Shown piece after piece: positions 1-11,935 of a stretch of DNA of 64,000 nt. Location: assembly GCF_037975245.1 (NCBI RefSeq), contig NC_092574.1:140001-204000 (forward strand), in the 5' to 3' direction. Source of the stretch: Apostichopus japonicus (lineage: Eukaryota; Echinodermata; Holothuroidea; Aspidochirotida; Stichopodidae). The notes under the pieces were generated by a model. That model did not search any database. It was given only the letters and a program-made list of their open reading frames with translations, and was not told where the DNA came from. Made by a program: the position numbers and the translations under genes. The first letter of the stretch is position 1; the number at the start of each line of letters is the position of its first letter.

Positions 1-820
1 TCTATCCGTCAACAATTGGTAAAACCGCTCCCACTCGCACAACGTTTGATGGAATTTCATGAAAATTGGACACAAGGACCATTGGGTATAGGGCCATCAG
101 AGATGGTCCGAAATATGGGGTCAAAGGTCACCTGTGGGCCGTAATGGGCCATTTTGTGGAAATACACAAAACGCTTCTTCTCCTACAGATTCCATGGTAC
201 AATGTTGAGGGTTTGTCACGATAGTACTATGGAAGTTTTACCTTCAGGGTGTTCATGAATTTCAGATCAAAGATCAACTAGGGGTCTTTTGTGTCCCGGG
301 CCCCGGCCCAGTATTTTCAAATTGCTCCTGTTCGTACAGTGTATGGCCAGTGATAGTGAAACTTGGTCACAACGTTCCTCGGGATAGGAGTTACGAGGAG
401 TGTTTGGAAAATTGAGGTCAAATGTCATTTAGGGGGTCATCGGGGGTCATTCTTTGTAATATTTTCAAATATCTCAATCTCCTCAAGATTTTGATGGATC
501 ATATTCAAAGTTGAACTGATGATTGTTGGATTGTGTATGAATAAGGTGATGCCTAATAATTTTTGGTCAAAAGTTAATTAATTACAATTAATCCCCATTG
601 TTTAAAAAAATCTGAGCCTTCACCTTTTGCCAAAGCTCCTTTAATTTGTCTCCCAGTATCTGCAGTGTTTGTTTACATTTGTGGTTAAGCTCTGCAGAGG
701 CTGTTAGTGGAATTAAAGCAGGACTGGGAGTTGTTATTAACTGTTGAACTGTAAGCGTGAGAGCCCTACAGCCAATCAGCACTTGCCGATTCTTAGAAGT
801 CTTTGAGCCTGAGGTATGTA
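1..820. other. Non-coding flank with dispersed-repeat character
   Basis: I see no gene. The text reads as a diverged dispersed repeat: phrases of the form 'ggtcaaaggtcac' or 'ggtcaaatgtcat' recur about every 150-300 bases here and again near 5190, 5490 and 12560. Short ORFs are not supported by codon pattern or splice sites. Confidence 0.4.
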
Positions 821-868
821 GGCAGCTATGGCGGGCCATCAGTCTCAAATCATTGGAGATCGACTTAC

Positions 869-1153
869 ACCGATTTAAATCGACATATACCAGTTTCCTT
901 CGACATATACCAGTTTCCTTCGACTTATACCAGTTTCATTCTACATATCATCAATTTAAATCGACATATACCAGCTTCATTCTACATATCATCGATTTAA
1001 ATCGACATATACCAGTTTCATTCTACATATCATCGATTTATTTTACTTATCATCGATTTAAATCGATGATAAGTAAAATAAATCGATGATATGTCGAAGG
1101 AAACTGGTATATGTCGATTTAAATCGATGATATGTAGAATGAAACTGGTATAT
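869..1153. repeat. Palindromic satellite array, left arm of element 1
   Basis: Units combine a self-complementary core (ATCGATTTAAATCGAT) with 'acatataccagtttcattct' spacers. Each core contains ATCGAT and TTTAAA palindromes, so single units can fold as well as the two arms. ORFs crossing this array are low-complexity artefacts. Confidence 0.85.
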
Positions 1154-3486
1154 GGGTCATTCCATATCAAATCACCAGATTTTGGGGTATGTTGTAGTTC
1201 GACATTTTTGAAAAATTCCCAAATTTATTGTATGAGTGGACCACCATAAAAGAAGCTTATTCTTAAAATTTCAGTTGCATTACTTTACAATTGGCCGATT
1301 TAAAATTCTTTGAAATTCCGCAATTTGTCGCCACCATGGCAATTTGGCATTTTCTTGACTTTTGTGGTCTCATTTCTCAGCAATTACACATTCTACTACC
1401 TTTCTATTACAGATGCCTATAGAGTCTAACCCATAGAACAGGAAAATAAAAAATTAGGCTACAAAAATATTGTCTTGTGGAGTTAGGTCAACTTAAAAGT
1501 GTCAAAATATTTAATTTTTGTACTTTTCACTAAAAAATGTGCTATTTTGAGTGATGAATTGCTCCTAAACCATTGCTTCAGGGTACTTGATTCTTTCAGA
1601 GGTTATTATGTCTAGTACAAACATTACAAAATAATGATTACAATGCTTTCCTAGAATATGTTTGCAAGTTGTGCAACTCTAAAGTTGCTATTTCATGCTG
1701 CGATTCAGCATGAGGTAGGGGTTTTGATACCAATTTTTTACCAAAGTAACCATGTTAGAGGTGTCAGGGTTTATACTTTATTAATAAGTATAAAGTTCTT
1801 ACACATTAACAAATTTCAGGGTTCTAGCTGTTCTCGATATTAATTTATGAAGTTGTTAAGTTGCTCCGATGTACAAAAGAGGTCGTTTTTGACGGCCAAT
1901 AACTCAAAACGCGTCAAATTAAAAAAAATTGATATTTTTTTCTGGAAGAGATATAGTACCACCCTGTTTGTACAAAAAATTTCAGGAGGGTGTTTTGCCT
2001 TATTTTGAAATGAAAAATCCTCAAAGTTTGGGATTTTTACAAAAAACGTTTTTGCCTGTTTTGATGTTCCATGAGTTTTAACCGGGCTGGGTATTGTACT
2101 GTACTTCAAGGTCATTCAGTTCAATACTGTGCAGGTTTTAATTTCATATAACAAAAGTGTGCCATGAGTGCCAGAAGACTATGTTTAAACTAACACTAAT
2201 ATACACACTGTACATATACAATTGGTTGAATTAGTAGACTTTACTATAGAATTAATTTCAACCAGTACATAGATGTATGTACAGTACAAAACTGTACTGG
2301 GTGTACATGTACAGTGTGTTAGTGTTGTTTTAACATAGTGTTCTGGCACTCATGGCACTCCGTACATATACACTCAGTACAGTGTATGTACTGTACACAC
2401 TGTACATACATATGTGTGTACTGGTTGAAATTCATTTGATAAGTCTTCTAATTAAATGAATTCAACCAGGAGCAGACAAGTACATTACAAATAGTATTTT
2501 GTTATATGAAATTAAAACCTGCACAGTATTGAACTGAATGACCTTGAAGTACAGTACAATACCCAGGGTCAAAACTCATGGAACATCAAAACAGGCAAAA
2601 ACGTTTTTTGTAAAAATCCCAAACTTTGAGGATTTTTCATTTCAAAATAAGGCAAAACACCCTCCTGAAATTTTTTGTACAAACAGGGTGGTACTACATC
2701 TCTTCCAGAAAAAAATATCAATTTTTTTTAATTTGACGCGTTTTGAGTTATTGGCCGTCAAAAACGACCTCTTTTGTACATCGGAGCAACTTAACAACTT
2801 CATAAATTAATATCGAGAACAGCTAGAACCCTGAAATTTGTTAATGTGTAAGAACTTTATACTTATTAATAAAGTATAAACCCTGACACCTCTAACATGG
2901 TTACTTTGGTAAAAAATTGGTATCAAAACCCCTACCTCATGCTGAATCGCAGCATGAAATAGCAACTTTAGAGTTGCACAACTTGCAAACATATTCTAGG
3001 AAAGCATTGTAATCATTAGTTTGTAATGTTTGTACTAGACATAATAACCTCTGAAAGAATCAAGTACCCTGAAGCAACGGTTTAGGAGCAATTCATCACT
3101 CAAAATAGCACATTTTTTAGTGAAAAGTACAAAAATTAAATATTTTGACACTTTTAAGTTGACCTAACTCCACAAGACAATATTTTTGTAGCCTAATTTT
3201 TTATTTTCCTGTTCTATGGGATAGACTCTTTAGGTGTCTGTATTAGAAAGGTAGTAGAATGTTCAATTGCTGAGAAATGAGACCTCAAAAGTCAAGAAAA
3301 TGCCAAAATGCCATGGTGGCGACCAATTGCGGAATTTCCAAGTGTGATAAATCGGCCAATTGTAAAGCAATGCAACTGAAATTTTCAGAATATGCTTATT
3401 TAATGGTGGTCCAATCATACAATAAATTTGGGAATTTTTGGAAAGGGTGCAGCAACAGCCATCCGTGATTTGACACGGAATGACCC
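1154..3486. mobile_element. Nested long palindrome with GGGTCATTCC termini
   Basis: The element starts GGGTCATTCCATATCAAATC and ends with the near-complement finishing GGAATGACCC. Its two arms (about 1154-2130 and 2515-3486) are nearly identical inverted copies. The centre (about 2150-2500) is rich in GTAC and TGTACA palindromes. A 90-91 codon ORF appears once per arm (minus 1840-2115, plus 2538-2810) because the arms are copies; I see no domain in it. No clear target duplication flanks it: the left flank reads 'ggtatat' and the right 'aaatgtc'. It interrupts the satellite array of element 1. Confidence 0.75.
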
Positions 3487-3489
3487 AAA

Positions 3490-3958
3490 TGTCAATTTAA
3501 ATCGACATATCATCGATTTATTCTACATATCATCGATTTATTTTACTTCTCATCGATTTAAATCGATGATATGTAAAATAAATCGATGATATGTCCATTT
3601 AAATCGACATCTACCAGTTTAAATCGATGATATGTCGAATTAAATCGGTAGAAGTCAATTTCCGTGGACTTATACCAGTTTCTAGCGTCTCAAATTGACA
3701 TATACCTATTTAAATCGACATATCATCGATTTAGCTCATTAACATATTCCAAATTAAATCGATGATAAGTAAAATAAATCGATGATATGTAGAATGAAAC
3801 TGGTATATGTCGATTTAAATCGATGATATGTAGAATGAAACTGGTATATGTCGATTTAAATCGATGATATGTAGAATGAAACTGGTATAAGTCGAAGGAA
3901 ACTGGTATATGTCGAAGGAAACTGGTATATGTCGATTTAAATCGGTATAAGTCGATCT
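3490..3958. repeat. Palindromic satellite array, right arm of element 1
   Basis: Inverted counterpart of the array at 869-1153, with the same ATCGATTTAAATCGAT cores. It is longer than the left arm; the extra part (about 3490-3760) is more irregular and includes variants such as 'taaatcggtagaag'. Confidence 0.85.
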
Positions 3959-3994
3959 CCAATGATTTGAGACTGATGGCCCGCCATAGGCAGC

Positions 3995-4365
3995 CAGCCA
4001 AAATGTTGGCAAGGTGTGCTTCAGGTCTGCTCAGGTAGAGGGGAGAAAGTTTAATAGGGTAGGTCAGTGGTATTGTTTGAGAGAGTTGGTAAAATAGGAT
4101 TTAAAGGGGGAAAATAGGAATTATAGCCAGTGGTGTGGCCAGGATTCTGCTAACGGAGGGAGGGGGGGGGGGTTATCCCTCATGGGCCCAAAATTGGTGG
4201 AATCTGAAAAATGGCCTGAAATTTGGTGGGCCATAAAGTTTTGTGGGCCCTTCATTTTTAAGCTCGAAAAGGAATGAGCTTCTGCACCATTGGTGCTCTA
4301 GTTTCTTCTTTCACCCTCTGTCTGTCTACATTGTTGGTTCTCTTTTCTTTCATCTTCCGCTGCAG
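3995..4365. other. Spacer with a G-rich transposon-end remnant
   Basis: Around 4120-4160 the text 'cagtggtgtggccagg' followed by a G tract resembles the CAGTGGCGTA-type ends of the hAT-like elements at 46793 and 56386. No matching second end was found, so this is at most a remnant. Confidence 0.3.
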
Positions 4366-4497
4366 TTTATTCTCCCAACAAAAGGTCGCTATAGAAAATT
4401 TAGGAGATACGGCTCAGTCCGAGTACAAGCATGGCTCATCTCTGAACACGGAGTCCAGTGGTAGCGATAGTTACAGGGACATTTTAACCAGTCATAA
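4366..4497 (+). CDS. Exon 1 seen of an unrecognised four-exon gene
   Basis: The exon is bounded by a pyrimidine-rich acceptor (CTTCCGCTGCAG) and a strong donor (GTAAGT at 4498). Of the three frames, the one read from its second base is open and gives a Ser-rich stretch ('SLNTESSGSDSYRDILTSH'). It ends with two bases of a codon, and the exon at 5751 supplies the missing base. This phase match across four exons is the main evidence that the gene is real. There is no start codon here, so the 5' end lies upstream and was not found. I do not recognise the protein. Confidence 0.55.
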
Positions 4498-5086
4498 GTA
4501 AGTTTCACTCTCTAAACATGTTTTATTTTAAGCAAGGTTTTGTCAGCTGGCAACATATTATCTATGTTTTATTCTTTTGTAAAACAATTCAAAAATAAGA
4601 AACTGACTGGGAAAAGTAAATGCAATGTATTGAGACAAGTTATTGGATAATCCCAAACTGAATGTTTACTTACCATAAATGTAACTGGTTGAAAGGTAAC
4701 GCTGTATCTTGGTAACGATATTTTAAACTATCTCAAGTTGTAAAGGATTGGGAAGGTAAATAGAAGTCAATTTGGGGTGGGGGTGAGTGGAGGAGGGGTA
4801 GGCAGCTAAAACAAGCTGCTTAAACGATATGATTTTTAAATTTACACTCTAAACAGTTGACTGTACTGAAAACTGCACAGTGCATTTTAAAGTAGACCAC
4901 TATCTATTTCTTGCTGTAAAGCAGAACTGTTTGTAACCTTGTGTTGAGTTTGTTTTGATCTCATCTCCCTTCATGTAATGAATAGGGAGATGAGATATTG
5001 TACTTCACTCCACATCAAAAATGTGAGTGAGTGAGTGTGCGTGTCCGTGTGTGCGTGAGTGAGTGAGCAAAATTAAGTATGTCGCA

Positions 5087-5690
5087 GACTCCTCCTAGAC
5101 CCCAAGTCCTGTCGAGTTCAAGCTTGGTGGGTGGGAGCCTGACCATGTTACAGGTAACTCATGCCTGCGCGATTGATGACGTCAAAGAGGTTGAAGGTCA
5201 AGAAATCTAAAAATTAGTTTTTAGCCATTTTCTGCATGCCAACTTGTTGGACAAAGGCATTAAACCACATTATATGTAGAGAATGAAGAGACAAAGTTTA
5301 AAACAAGACAGATTTAGCTGTTTAGGCTTGTAGTTAACGGGTCAATTGAGTTAAAGTTAAAATTGGTCTAAATTGTGCAAAAGAGTGTGTCCTAGACTGT
5401 TAGTCCGATCAGGTTCAAACTTGGTGGGTAGGTGCCTGACCATGTACTGTAAACTTGATCTTTGGTGATTGTCTAAATGTCATAGGTGAAAGGTCAAATA
5501 CCCAGAAAGTGTAGCCATTTTCTGCTTGTCAGCATGTTGGAAAAAGTCTTAAAACCACAGATATGTTGACTATAATGAGACAAATTTTAAATTAGAACTT
5601 ATGCAGTTGTTTAGGGTCAAGGTCAAAGTTCATTGTAGATCCATTCCATCATAAAAGAGATGAGTACCATAGATTGCCATCTTGTCTTAT
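5087..5690. repeat. Diverged direct duplication in an intron
   Basis: Two related blocks, about 5090-5250 and 5389-5560, share 'gttcaagcttggtgggtggg'-like text, then 'cctgaccatgt', then 'aggtcaa' and 'tagccattttctgc'. The offset is roughly 300 bases. They sit between two exons of the plus-strand gene and look like a dispersed repeat family. A GAGT microsatellite precedes them (5027-5070). Confidence 0.6.
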
Positions 5691-5750
5691 GTTTTAATCT
5701 TAATAGATGCTAAGATCCCATAACAAGGGAGTTTATTAGGCAAGTTTCAG

Positions 5751-5835
5751 GAGAGATATGATTGATAAAGATGGCTACCTTCAAGGTATGCAAGGAATTA
5801 AGATGACTAATGAAGCAATCCATGGCAGAATGAAG
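5751..5835 (+). CDS. Exon 2 seen of the unrecognised four-exon gene
   Basis: Acceptor CAAGTTTCAG precedes the exon and donor GTGAGA follows AAG at 5836. The first base completes the Lys codon left open by the exon ending at 4497. The product reads 'RDMIDKDGYLQGMQGIKM' and continues to '...NEAIHGRMK', an open helix-prone stretch. It ends in phase 0, as the next exon needs. It is too short and flanked by stops too closely to appear as a long ORF. Function unknown. Confidence 0.6.
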
Positions 5836-6349
5836 GTGAGATGACAAAACTATTAATTAATGGATCATTCAACTGTCAATTTGAGTATAGTTTCATTACT
5901 TTAATGTATGTTTAATTGCTTTGTTCAAGGGCTGTCCTAACATGTTAGTGTTTGATATCATGAGATGCAAGGTTAAATTGCGACTAACATGCAACATCAT
6001 GTAACATGTTGAAAATTTCAAGTTTCATTGCTTACACTACATTTCATGTTTAATAGAATGTTGAGTGAAACTACCCACTGCTGTAGGGGAGGAAACATTT
6101 GGTGTTTAATCCACAAGCTCCAGCTCATTCATTGGCGCTTAAATTTCAACTCCTACCCAGATCCCAACGAAAAGAGTAAGTGACGTCTGCTCTGTAACGC
6201 GACAATAGCATAAGAGACGGTGGTATGAACAGACCTTATGGGGAAAAATTTAACACGTCATTTAACGAAGTGAAAATACAGTATTCCCCATCTTGGTGGG
6301 GTGGAATTCATTTCCCCCGTGGGTTGTATAACAAAAGAGAAATCTGTAA

Positions 6350-6445
6350 GCAACGATGATTATTAATGCATCTTTGCGTGATTGATTACTAATCCATCTT
6401 TGCGTGATTGATTATTAATCCATATTTGCATGATTGATTATTATA
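6350..6445. repeat. 26-bp tandem repeat, three units
   Basis: Three copies of 'ttactaatccatctttgcgtgattga'-type units lie side by side. The same text reappears at 6822-6858, so the palindromic insert and adjoining bases between 6446 and 6822 look inserted into, or duplicated with, this repeat. Confidence 0.7.
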
Positions 6446-6452
6446 CAAATAT

Positions 6453-6602
6453 TGAATGGTTATGAGTGCAATAGTGCAAATATTTCATGAGTTGAAAGAT
6501 GGAATGTTCCATTCAACGGGCGCAGCAGAGTTGAATGGAACAAATTACATCTTTCAACGAATGAAATATTTGCACTATTGCACGAATGGAAACCATTCAT
6601 TA
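6453..6602. repeat. Small palindromic element in an intron
   Basis: Arms of about 65 bases, 'atgagtgcaatagtgcaaat...' and its complement '...atttgcactattgcac', flank a short spacer ('gggcgcagcaga'). The match includes inner 'ttgaaagat' and 'ccattcaac' segments. It resembles a small fold-back or MITE; no certain target duplication was seen. Confidence 0.65.
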
Positions 6603-6870
6603 TTTGTTTTATGCAACATATTATATTAAGACGGGTAAAATGCACTCATGCAACCGATTGTTTTGAACAGACAGGTTTCTCTGCTCTCTTACCATTGAAA
6701 AAGGGCTACCAAAAAAGTATAACTCATGGTTCTATGATAGAGTGGAATAGAGCGGATTTTGCATGCAATCAACAAGCAATTGACTAATCAAATGACCAGA
6801 CTACAATTAGGTGTTGTATAATAATCCATATTTGCATGATTGATTATTAATCCATCTTCTTTCTGCTTAG

Positions 6871-6991
6871 ACGTTGAAGGACAGCGTAGTAAAATCAGAG
6901 GATTCCGTGAAGAGACTGTTAGCAGAGATCAAGATGTTAGGTCAAAGGGTCGTTCAGTCTCATAAAGCCATACAGAAGGAGGAAGAGCCAG
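6871..6991 (+). CDS. Exon 3 seen, predicted coiled coil
   Basis: The acceptor is TTTCTGCTTAG and the donor GTACAT at 6992. It reads in phase 0 from the previous exon: about 40 residues with regular charged and hydrophobic spacing ('TLKDSVVKSEDSVKRLLAEI', then 'KMLGQRVVQSHKAIQKEEE'), typical of a coiled coil. It ends with one base (G) of a Glu codon completed by the exon at 11193. Together with the neighbouring exons it describes a small acidic, helical protein. I do not recognise a family. Confidence 0.65.
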
Positions 6992-7612
6992 GTACATTTT
7001 CAAGTTTCTTCCTTTTGGGTTTGGTACGTTGAGAGTACAAGATGGATATGATGCTCGCATTGTATAAAATTATTGGTAGCAGTATGCTGGAGACAGTGGG
7101 TTGTAGGACTATTGTTTGCGAGCGGGTCACAGATATGGTCATGTGCGAAGAAAGTTGGAATGAATTTCAAAACTAACCAATGAGTCGGTCTTGCGTACAA
7201 AGATTTACTTCGCTGCTAAATAAACCCGAGCGCGTTTAACAGGATCATGTCAAGCATAAATCAGGGACGTTTAAATTTGGTGAAAATGTTCTATTTATGG
7301 TAGTTCACAAGCGAGAATGTTACCTAACTTATATGGAATTGATGCCAAGTTTTTGTATTGAATGAGTGCAGTTGTTAAATTTTTTGTCTCCGCCATCCCC
7401 ACCCCACCCCCGGAAAGAAGTATCCCTAACCATGATGGAATATCACTTAGTAATATTCAGTCTTACCGAAGGCGATGGAGTACAACAGAGTTGAGGAGAG
7501 TGGAATTTTCCGAAGGTTAAAGTGTCACTGTTCCCCTGACCAACACGGGAATGATGCTAACTTTGTTAATTTAGGCGAGGATAACAGCTAGGTACTTGAC
7601 TCCATAAAGAAC

Positions 7613-7832
7613 TCTGACATGTGGGTGTATAGAACAGAAAAATATATTGATACAATTACCGACTGAAACACCCGTTCATATAGAACGCGGACCTGTGGGT
7701 GTATAGAACAGAAAAATATAGTGATACAATTACCGACTGAAACACCCGTTCATATAGAACTCGAACATGTGGGTGTATAGAACAGAAAAATATAGTGATA
7801 CAATTACCGACTGAAACACCCCTTCATGAAAT
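7613..7832. repeat. 74-bp tandem repeat, three copies
   Basis: The phrase 'gtgggtgtatagaacagaaa' starts at 7621, 7695 and 7769, an exact 74-base period, and each unit ends with 'accgactgaaacaccc'. It lies in the long intron between 6991 and 11193. Confidence 0.85.
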
Positions 7833-7839
7833 TACACCC

Positions 7840-10800
7840 TTCATATAAATCACAAATTAGGGAATGATTGAATTATAGCATTAGGAAATTCTAGAAATTA
7901 AGAAACTTGATCTCTTTTCACATCTTCAAATGACAATTTCAATCCAAAAGTTTGGTAACCTTCAGGTCGCTGTCACTGTTTCACCAGCTCCCGTCTTTTG
8001 GGCTACTTTCTCTTTAGGCCAGCACCCCTTGTCTCTCTTGCTCCGCTGATTGTCGAGAACTGCAGGGTACAAAATACGTTAACTAGTATTTTGTCTAAAT
8101 ACATGCTCTGGAATTATCCCGAGGGTATTTGTAAGACGAACCCTAACCACAGTGAACCTTCCTGCAGATGTGAATTTCCCTTTGGGATATTGAAAACGCA
8201 TAACACATAACAACATAAATAATTACATAAACCCACCACCAAGTCCTAAATTATCACAAGGCTCCCAATTCTATAATGCCCCCACTAACTGCTCCAATAC
8301 AACACTTACTATATGCATACTATCTCTACCCCTAGGGCAGCTTCAATGGCCAGGATTATTCTAGAACATAATCTCTGTATCTGAAATATCATGCCATACC
8401 CCAAGACACAATGCTCCTCTCTAAAGTGATCCCTGATTGCATAATCTTGTAACACATATTACTAAGTATTATTGACATATCCCCTAGGCTAGAGCCAAAG
8501 TTGCCTAGGTCGGGATACAAACCCCCACAACAACAGTGACACTTCAATAAACAAAATGTCACTGTTCACCTGTCCCCACATGTTCTTAACAAGGATAAAT
8601 AATGTGACTTACTTCACTGGGCTTTGACTTGCTCTCCAAGTACAGACTGGCACCACGATACATCCACACAGAACCGGTTACTGGTCAAATTAACTCAGGT
8701 GGTGACAATAAGTAATATATGTTTTTTTGCATATAAAATGTTGGCCTCGCAGGCTAAGCTTCTCAACAAGCCTGAATACAACTTAGTGCCCTCACAGGGT
8801 CTTACCACAACAGCAATAATAACCAACACACCACGCCCACAAATGACACAGCCAGTCATGTACAACTGTACCTTTCAAACCCTGGGAGTCAAGTGAGGAA
8901 TATTCTCCAACTCTGAAATGAATGCATACCATGTACTGCTCAAAACAATACATAACACAAAACAAGACACAAACAAGACAAATATACAGGACACAAAGGG
9001 ATAAAACTACTACCTTCAAGTCAGGTACAATCTAGCTTGTGCCATTCAGAGTCACTCAAGTGATACATAAGGCAATACATAACATAAAGAATACATCAAG
9101 TTTATGTACTTCGTCCTCAGATTTAGTGTAAAGTATTTTTTTGGGGTGAATATTGTAAGGATAACAAGCTCGTTCCTTTCTTCCTAGAACTGAATAAGTA
9201 TTCACGCAAAGCAAATTGCTCTTTTACCCATCATCAAAGTAGCTGTGCAGTTACTAGTGTATTGGAAACAATATTATACCTGCCATAAGTTTTGCCATAT
9301 GGTACTGTGCATTATTTTTTTTTTGGGGGGGGGGGGTTTCCCTTAAATTGTATGCGCATTGTGTCACGTTTGTTTTGACAAATAAGGCTTTGTTCTGTGC
9401 AGTGATAATCTTTCCCTATAATCCCAGAGATATAAATATAAATATATTTAGAGGAAACTCTTGAAAAAGTTTGTAACAAAATTAACGCCGAGTCAGGTCA
9501 GATCTTTCTGGAAACCCTACACGTAATGAGACTAGGAGAGAATTGGTCTGGGAGGATGGGAGGGGGGGGCGGGTTTTAGTGGAATATTTAGGAACATTGC
9601 AGTTATTGTGTGTTGTTCTCCATCTCAATTAAAGACCTGTTATTTATGTGTAAATTAACACCTAGTTACTTAGTATTTTGCTGTTTGGATGCAGCCAGGG
9701 GTGGGACCTAGATTCCCCATCTCTTAGATTTTGTCTGTAACCCCACCAAAACACATATCCAGTACCACTAAACCCACTCCGAACTCTGTTGCTCCATTTA
9801 CCCGAGCAAATCTTGCTATGAAATTGACTGACTTGCTACACAAATGCAAAGATATTGGGCATTTTTTTTTTCCATTAACAGAAACTCTAGTGTTATCATC
9901 AATATAATGATAAACAAAATGGAGAAATTTTCAGCACATGTATTCAAAATAGTAAACACTTACTTATTGCCTCCACTCCACCCTCCAGTTTAATATTCTG
10001 GCTTTGCTTTCTGATTATGTGCAGGTTTGAGATGTAGTACATTTCTCCGTCCGTGTTATTGTCAGATAATGAAATGAGAATAAGAATTAATAAAATTGTA
10101 AAAGAAAGTTTCCTTCCTCGACAGCATGACTTCATATCCGTCACTTCTTCAGTATCTACCTAAATGACAAATGTAGGCTGAATTTTAGACACAATAATGT
10201 CGTAGTCCACCAGAACAAGGTTAATTGCTGATCCAGTTCCAAGCTATTTACCGTTAAAATATGCTAAACCTCCGGTATGTTCCTTTAAAGGCTAACTTGA
10301 TGATGTTATCAGCTCTTCTAGAACAGGCTTTAATGTTAATGTTAACCCATTGCTTTACATTCTAATAACTCACTCAACCAAAGCATGTTCCTTAAACTTG
10401 ATATTAAAACAACAACACCCTTGCACCCATTGAAAGAAAATTAGACACCATCTATCCAAAAGTTGACAAATTTGTACTACCACTGTAAACATGTCATTTG
10501 AGACAGGTAAATATCTTTTTTGTGATTTTGTGCTGGATCTGAGGAACTCAGCTAAATGGTTAAAGTATTAGACTAAATAGTCTTGTCACTCTAAACCGAT
10601 GAACCTCGGCAAATTAATGGGTCGTTCCCTTACAAATTAAAAGTGGCAAAAAAAATCCAGCCTGGCCTAATAACGCTGTTTTTCAACCGTTCACAACAAA
10701 TTAACTGAGGTTTGTTAAGCTTTGTTTCTAAAGTCATCTTTTTTATGAATTTTTCCTTCATGTCTTTCCATTGTAATATAGCTTGTAAATCTATTGCAAT

Positions 10801-11190
10801 CAAAAAATTTTACATTTTTTTTTACATTTTATAATAATATTCTGTAACTACTGTAGTTGATACAACAATACTAGACATTTCACTAGTAGATGGGTTATAA
10901 ATAAAATTAAAAAAATTGACATTTCTGACATTACATAAGTTAGGGAAATCATTAAATGTTCTTAGATCTCTGTCTGTGGCTCTGACTCCCTCCCACCAAG
11001 AAAGTGTTAATCCCCCACCCCCTCCTATCACCCAAAGCAATCCGTTTTTGCCCTTAAAATTATTGGCTATCGTTGACTCATTTGAGTCTTCAAATGTAAC
11101 ATGCATGATCTACACTTTATGCAGAGTTCTTACGTCTACATGGCTTGTGTATTCCTATCTAGTAATTTTCTTTCATACTCTTTTATCGAC
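7840..11190. other. Long intron without recognised features
   Basis: This stretch lies between two exons whose phases join. I see poly-G and poly-T runs (9311-9340, 9865) but no exon, transposon end or RNA gene that I can support. The ORFs of 60-110 codons here lack domain or splice evidence. Confidence 0.4.
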
Positions 11191-11192
11191 AG

Positions 11193-11746
11193 AACCACCT
11201 ATGGTGTCCAACATGGAACAGCTCCCAGAGAGACCTCCAGAAGACTTAAATTTGTAAGAGACTTGGGAAGATGACGAAACATCAGACAGAGACAATAAAT
11301 TGGAATCCCAAGCCCCTGTAGCCGATTCAGATCCCTACTCTAGTCTCATTATGGACATGAAAGCCTCCATCTTACCTCCGAGTTAAGTACAGTCTAACTT
11401 ATACCAGATCAGGAAAGGCTTACAAGACGATAACCTCCTGAAGGCAGAAGAAGACAGAAAAGTTTGTTCCAATTCTGGTAGCGACGTGCCGAACGCTTCA
11501 TCAATCCAAAATGACAAGCTGATGGAAGTTTCCCCCGAAGGGATTAGAAATGGGACTAAAGTTGAAGAAGAATCGGAAAGTGATTCGATCCAGCTACCAG
11601 ATAGTCCTGCCGGTCTCAAACTTTCAGGATCACAAACTTTTGAGCCACCGATGTTGCAGCTTCTTAAAAGATATATTTATTATTATTATTTGTTTCATCA
11701 CATAGTATTTCAAGGTGAACAAGACAATATAAATACAAATAAGTAA
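11193..11746 (+). pseudogene. Terminal exon of the unrecognised gene, two in-frame TAA codons
   Basis: Acceptor TTTTATCGACAG precedes the exon and its first two bases complete a Glu codon from 6991. One frame runs on as an acidic, Ser/Pro-rich protein to a stop at 11744, but it is interrupted by TAA at 11255-11257 and at 11384-11386. Both would be Gln if C had changed to T. The sequence on both sides of each stop keeps the same composition ('ETWEDDETSDRDNKLESQ' after the first; 'SSIQNDKLMEVSPEGIRNG' after the second). The first TAA also overlaps a good donor (GTAAGA at 11254), so the functional exon might end there. Pseudogene, decayed terminal exon or sequence error are all possible. Confidence 0.5.
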
Positions 11747-11815
11747 AAAATGTGAAAGGAAGTCAACTAAGAAACCCTTTTGGGCTTAATCGAATTGAGT
11801 ACTCCCTATCTATAT

Positions 11816-11840
11816 GTACATGTATATATTTATATATATA

Positions 11841-11913
<73 letters not shown>

Positions 11914-11935
11914 TATGTATAAACTGTATATATAT
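11816..11935. repeat. AT microsatellite
   Basis: Nearly pure (AT)n with a few interruptions. All long 'IYIY' ORFs here and in the other AT tracts are artefacts of the dinucleotide. Confidence 0.95.

Larger units (their letters stand above)
827..3988. mobile_element. Fold-back element 1, TATGGC ends, 6-bp target duplication
   Basis: The left end begins TATGGCGGGCCATCAGTC at 827 and the right end is its reverse complement, finishing GCCATA at 3988. The arms match almost base for base over roughly 240 bases. GGCAGC flanks both sides (821-826 and 3989-3994), a convincing 6-bp target-site duplication. Most of each arm is a tandem array of short self-complementary units, and the middle (1154-3486) is a different palindromic element. 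No transposase is visible, so the element is non-autonomous. The same termini and duplication length occur in the element at 13823-15595. The superfamily is not identified; Dada-type elements also give 6-7 bp duplications, but nothing else links them. Confidence 0.85.

Noticed and set aside
1840-2810. Conserved 91-codon protein encoded twice
   Set aside because: The two ORFs are the two arms of one palindrome, so their identity is not evidence of selection.
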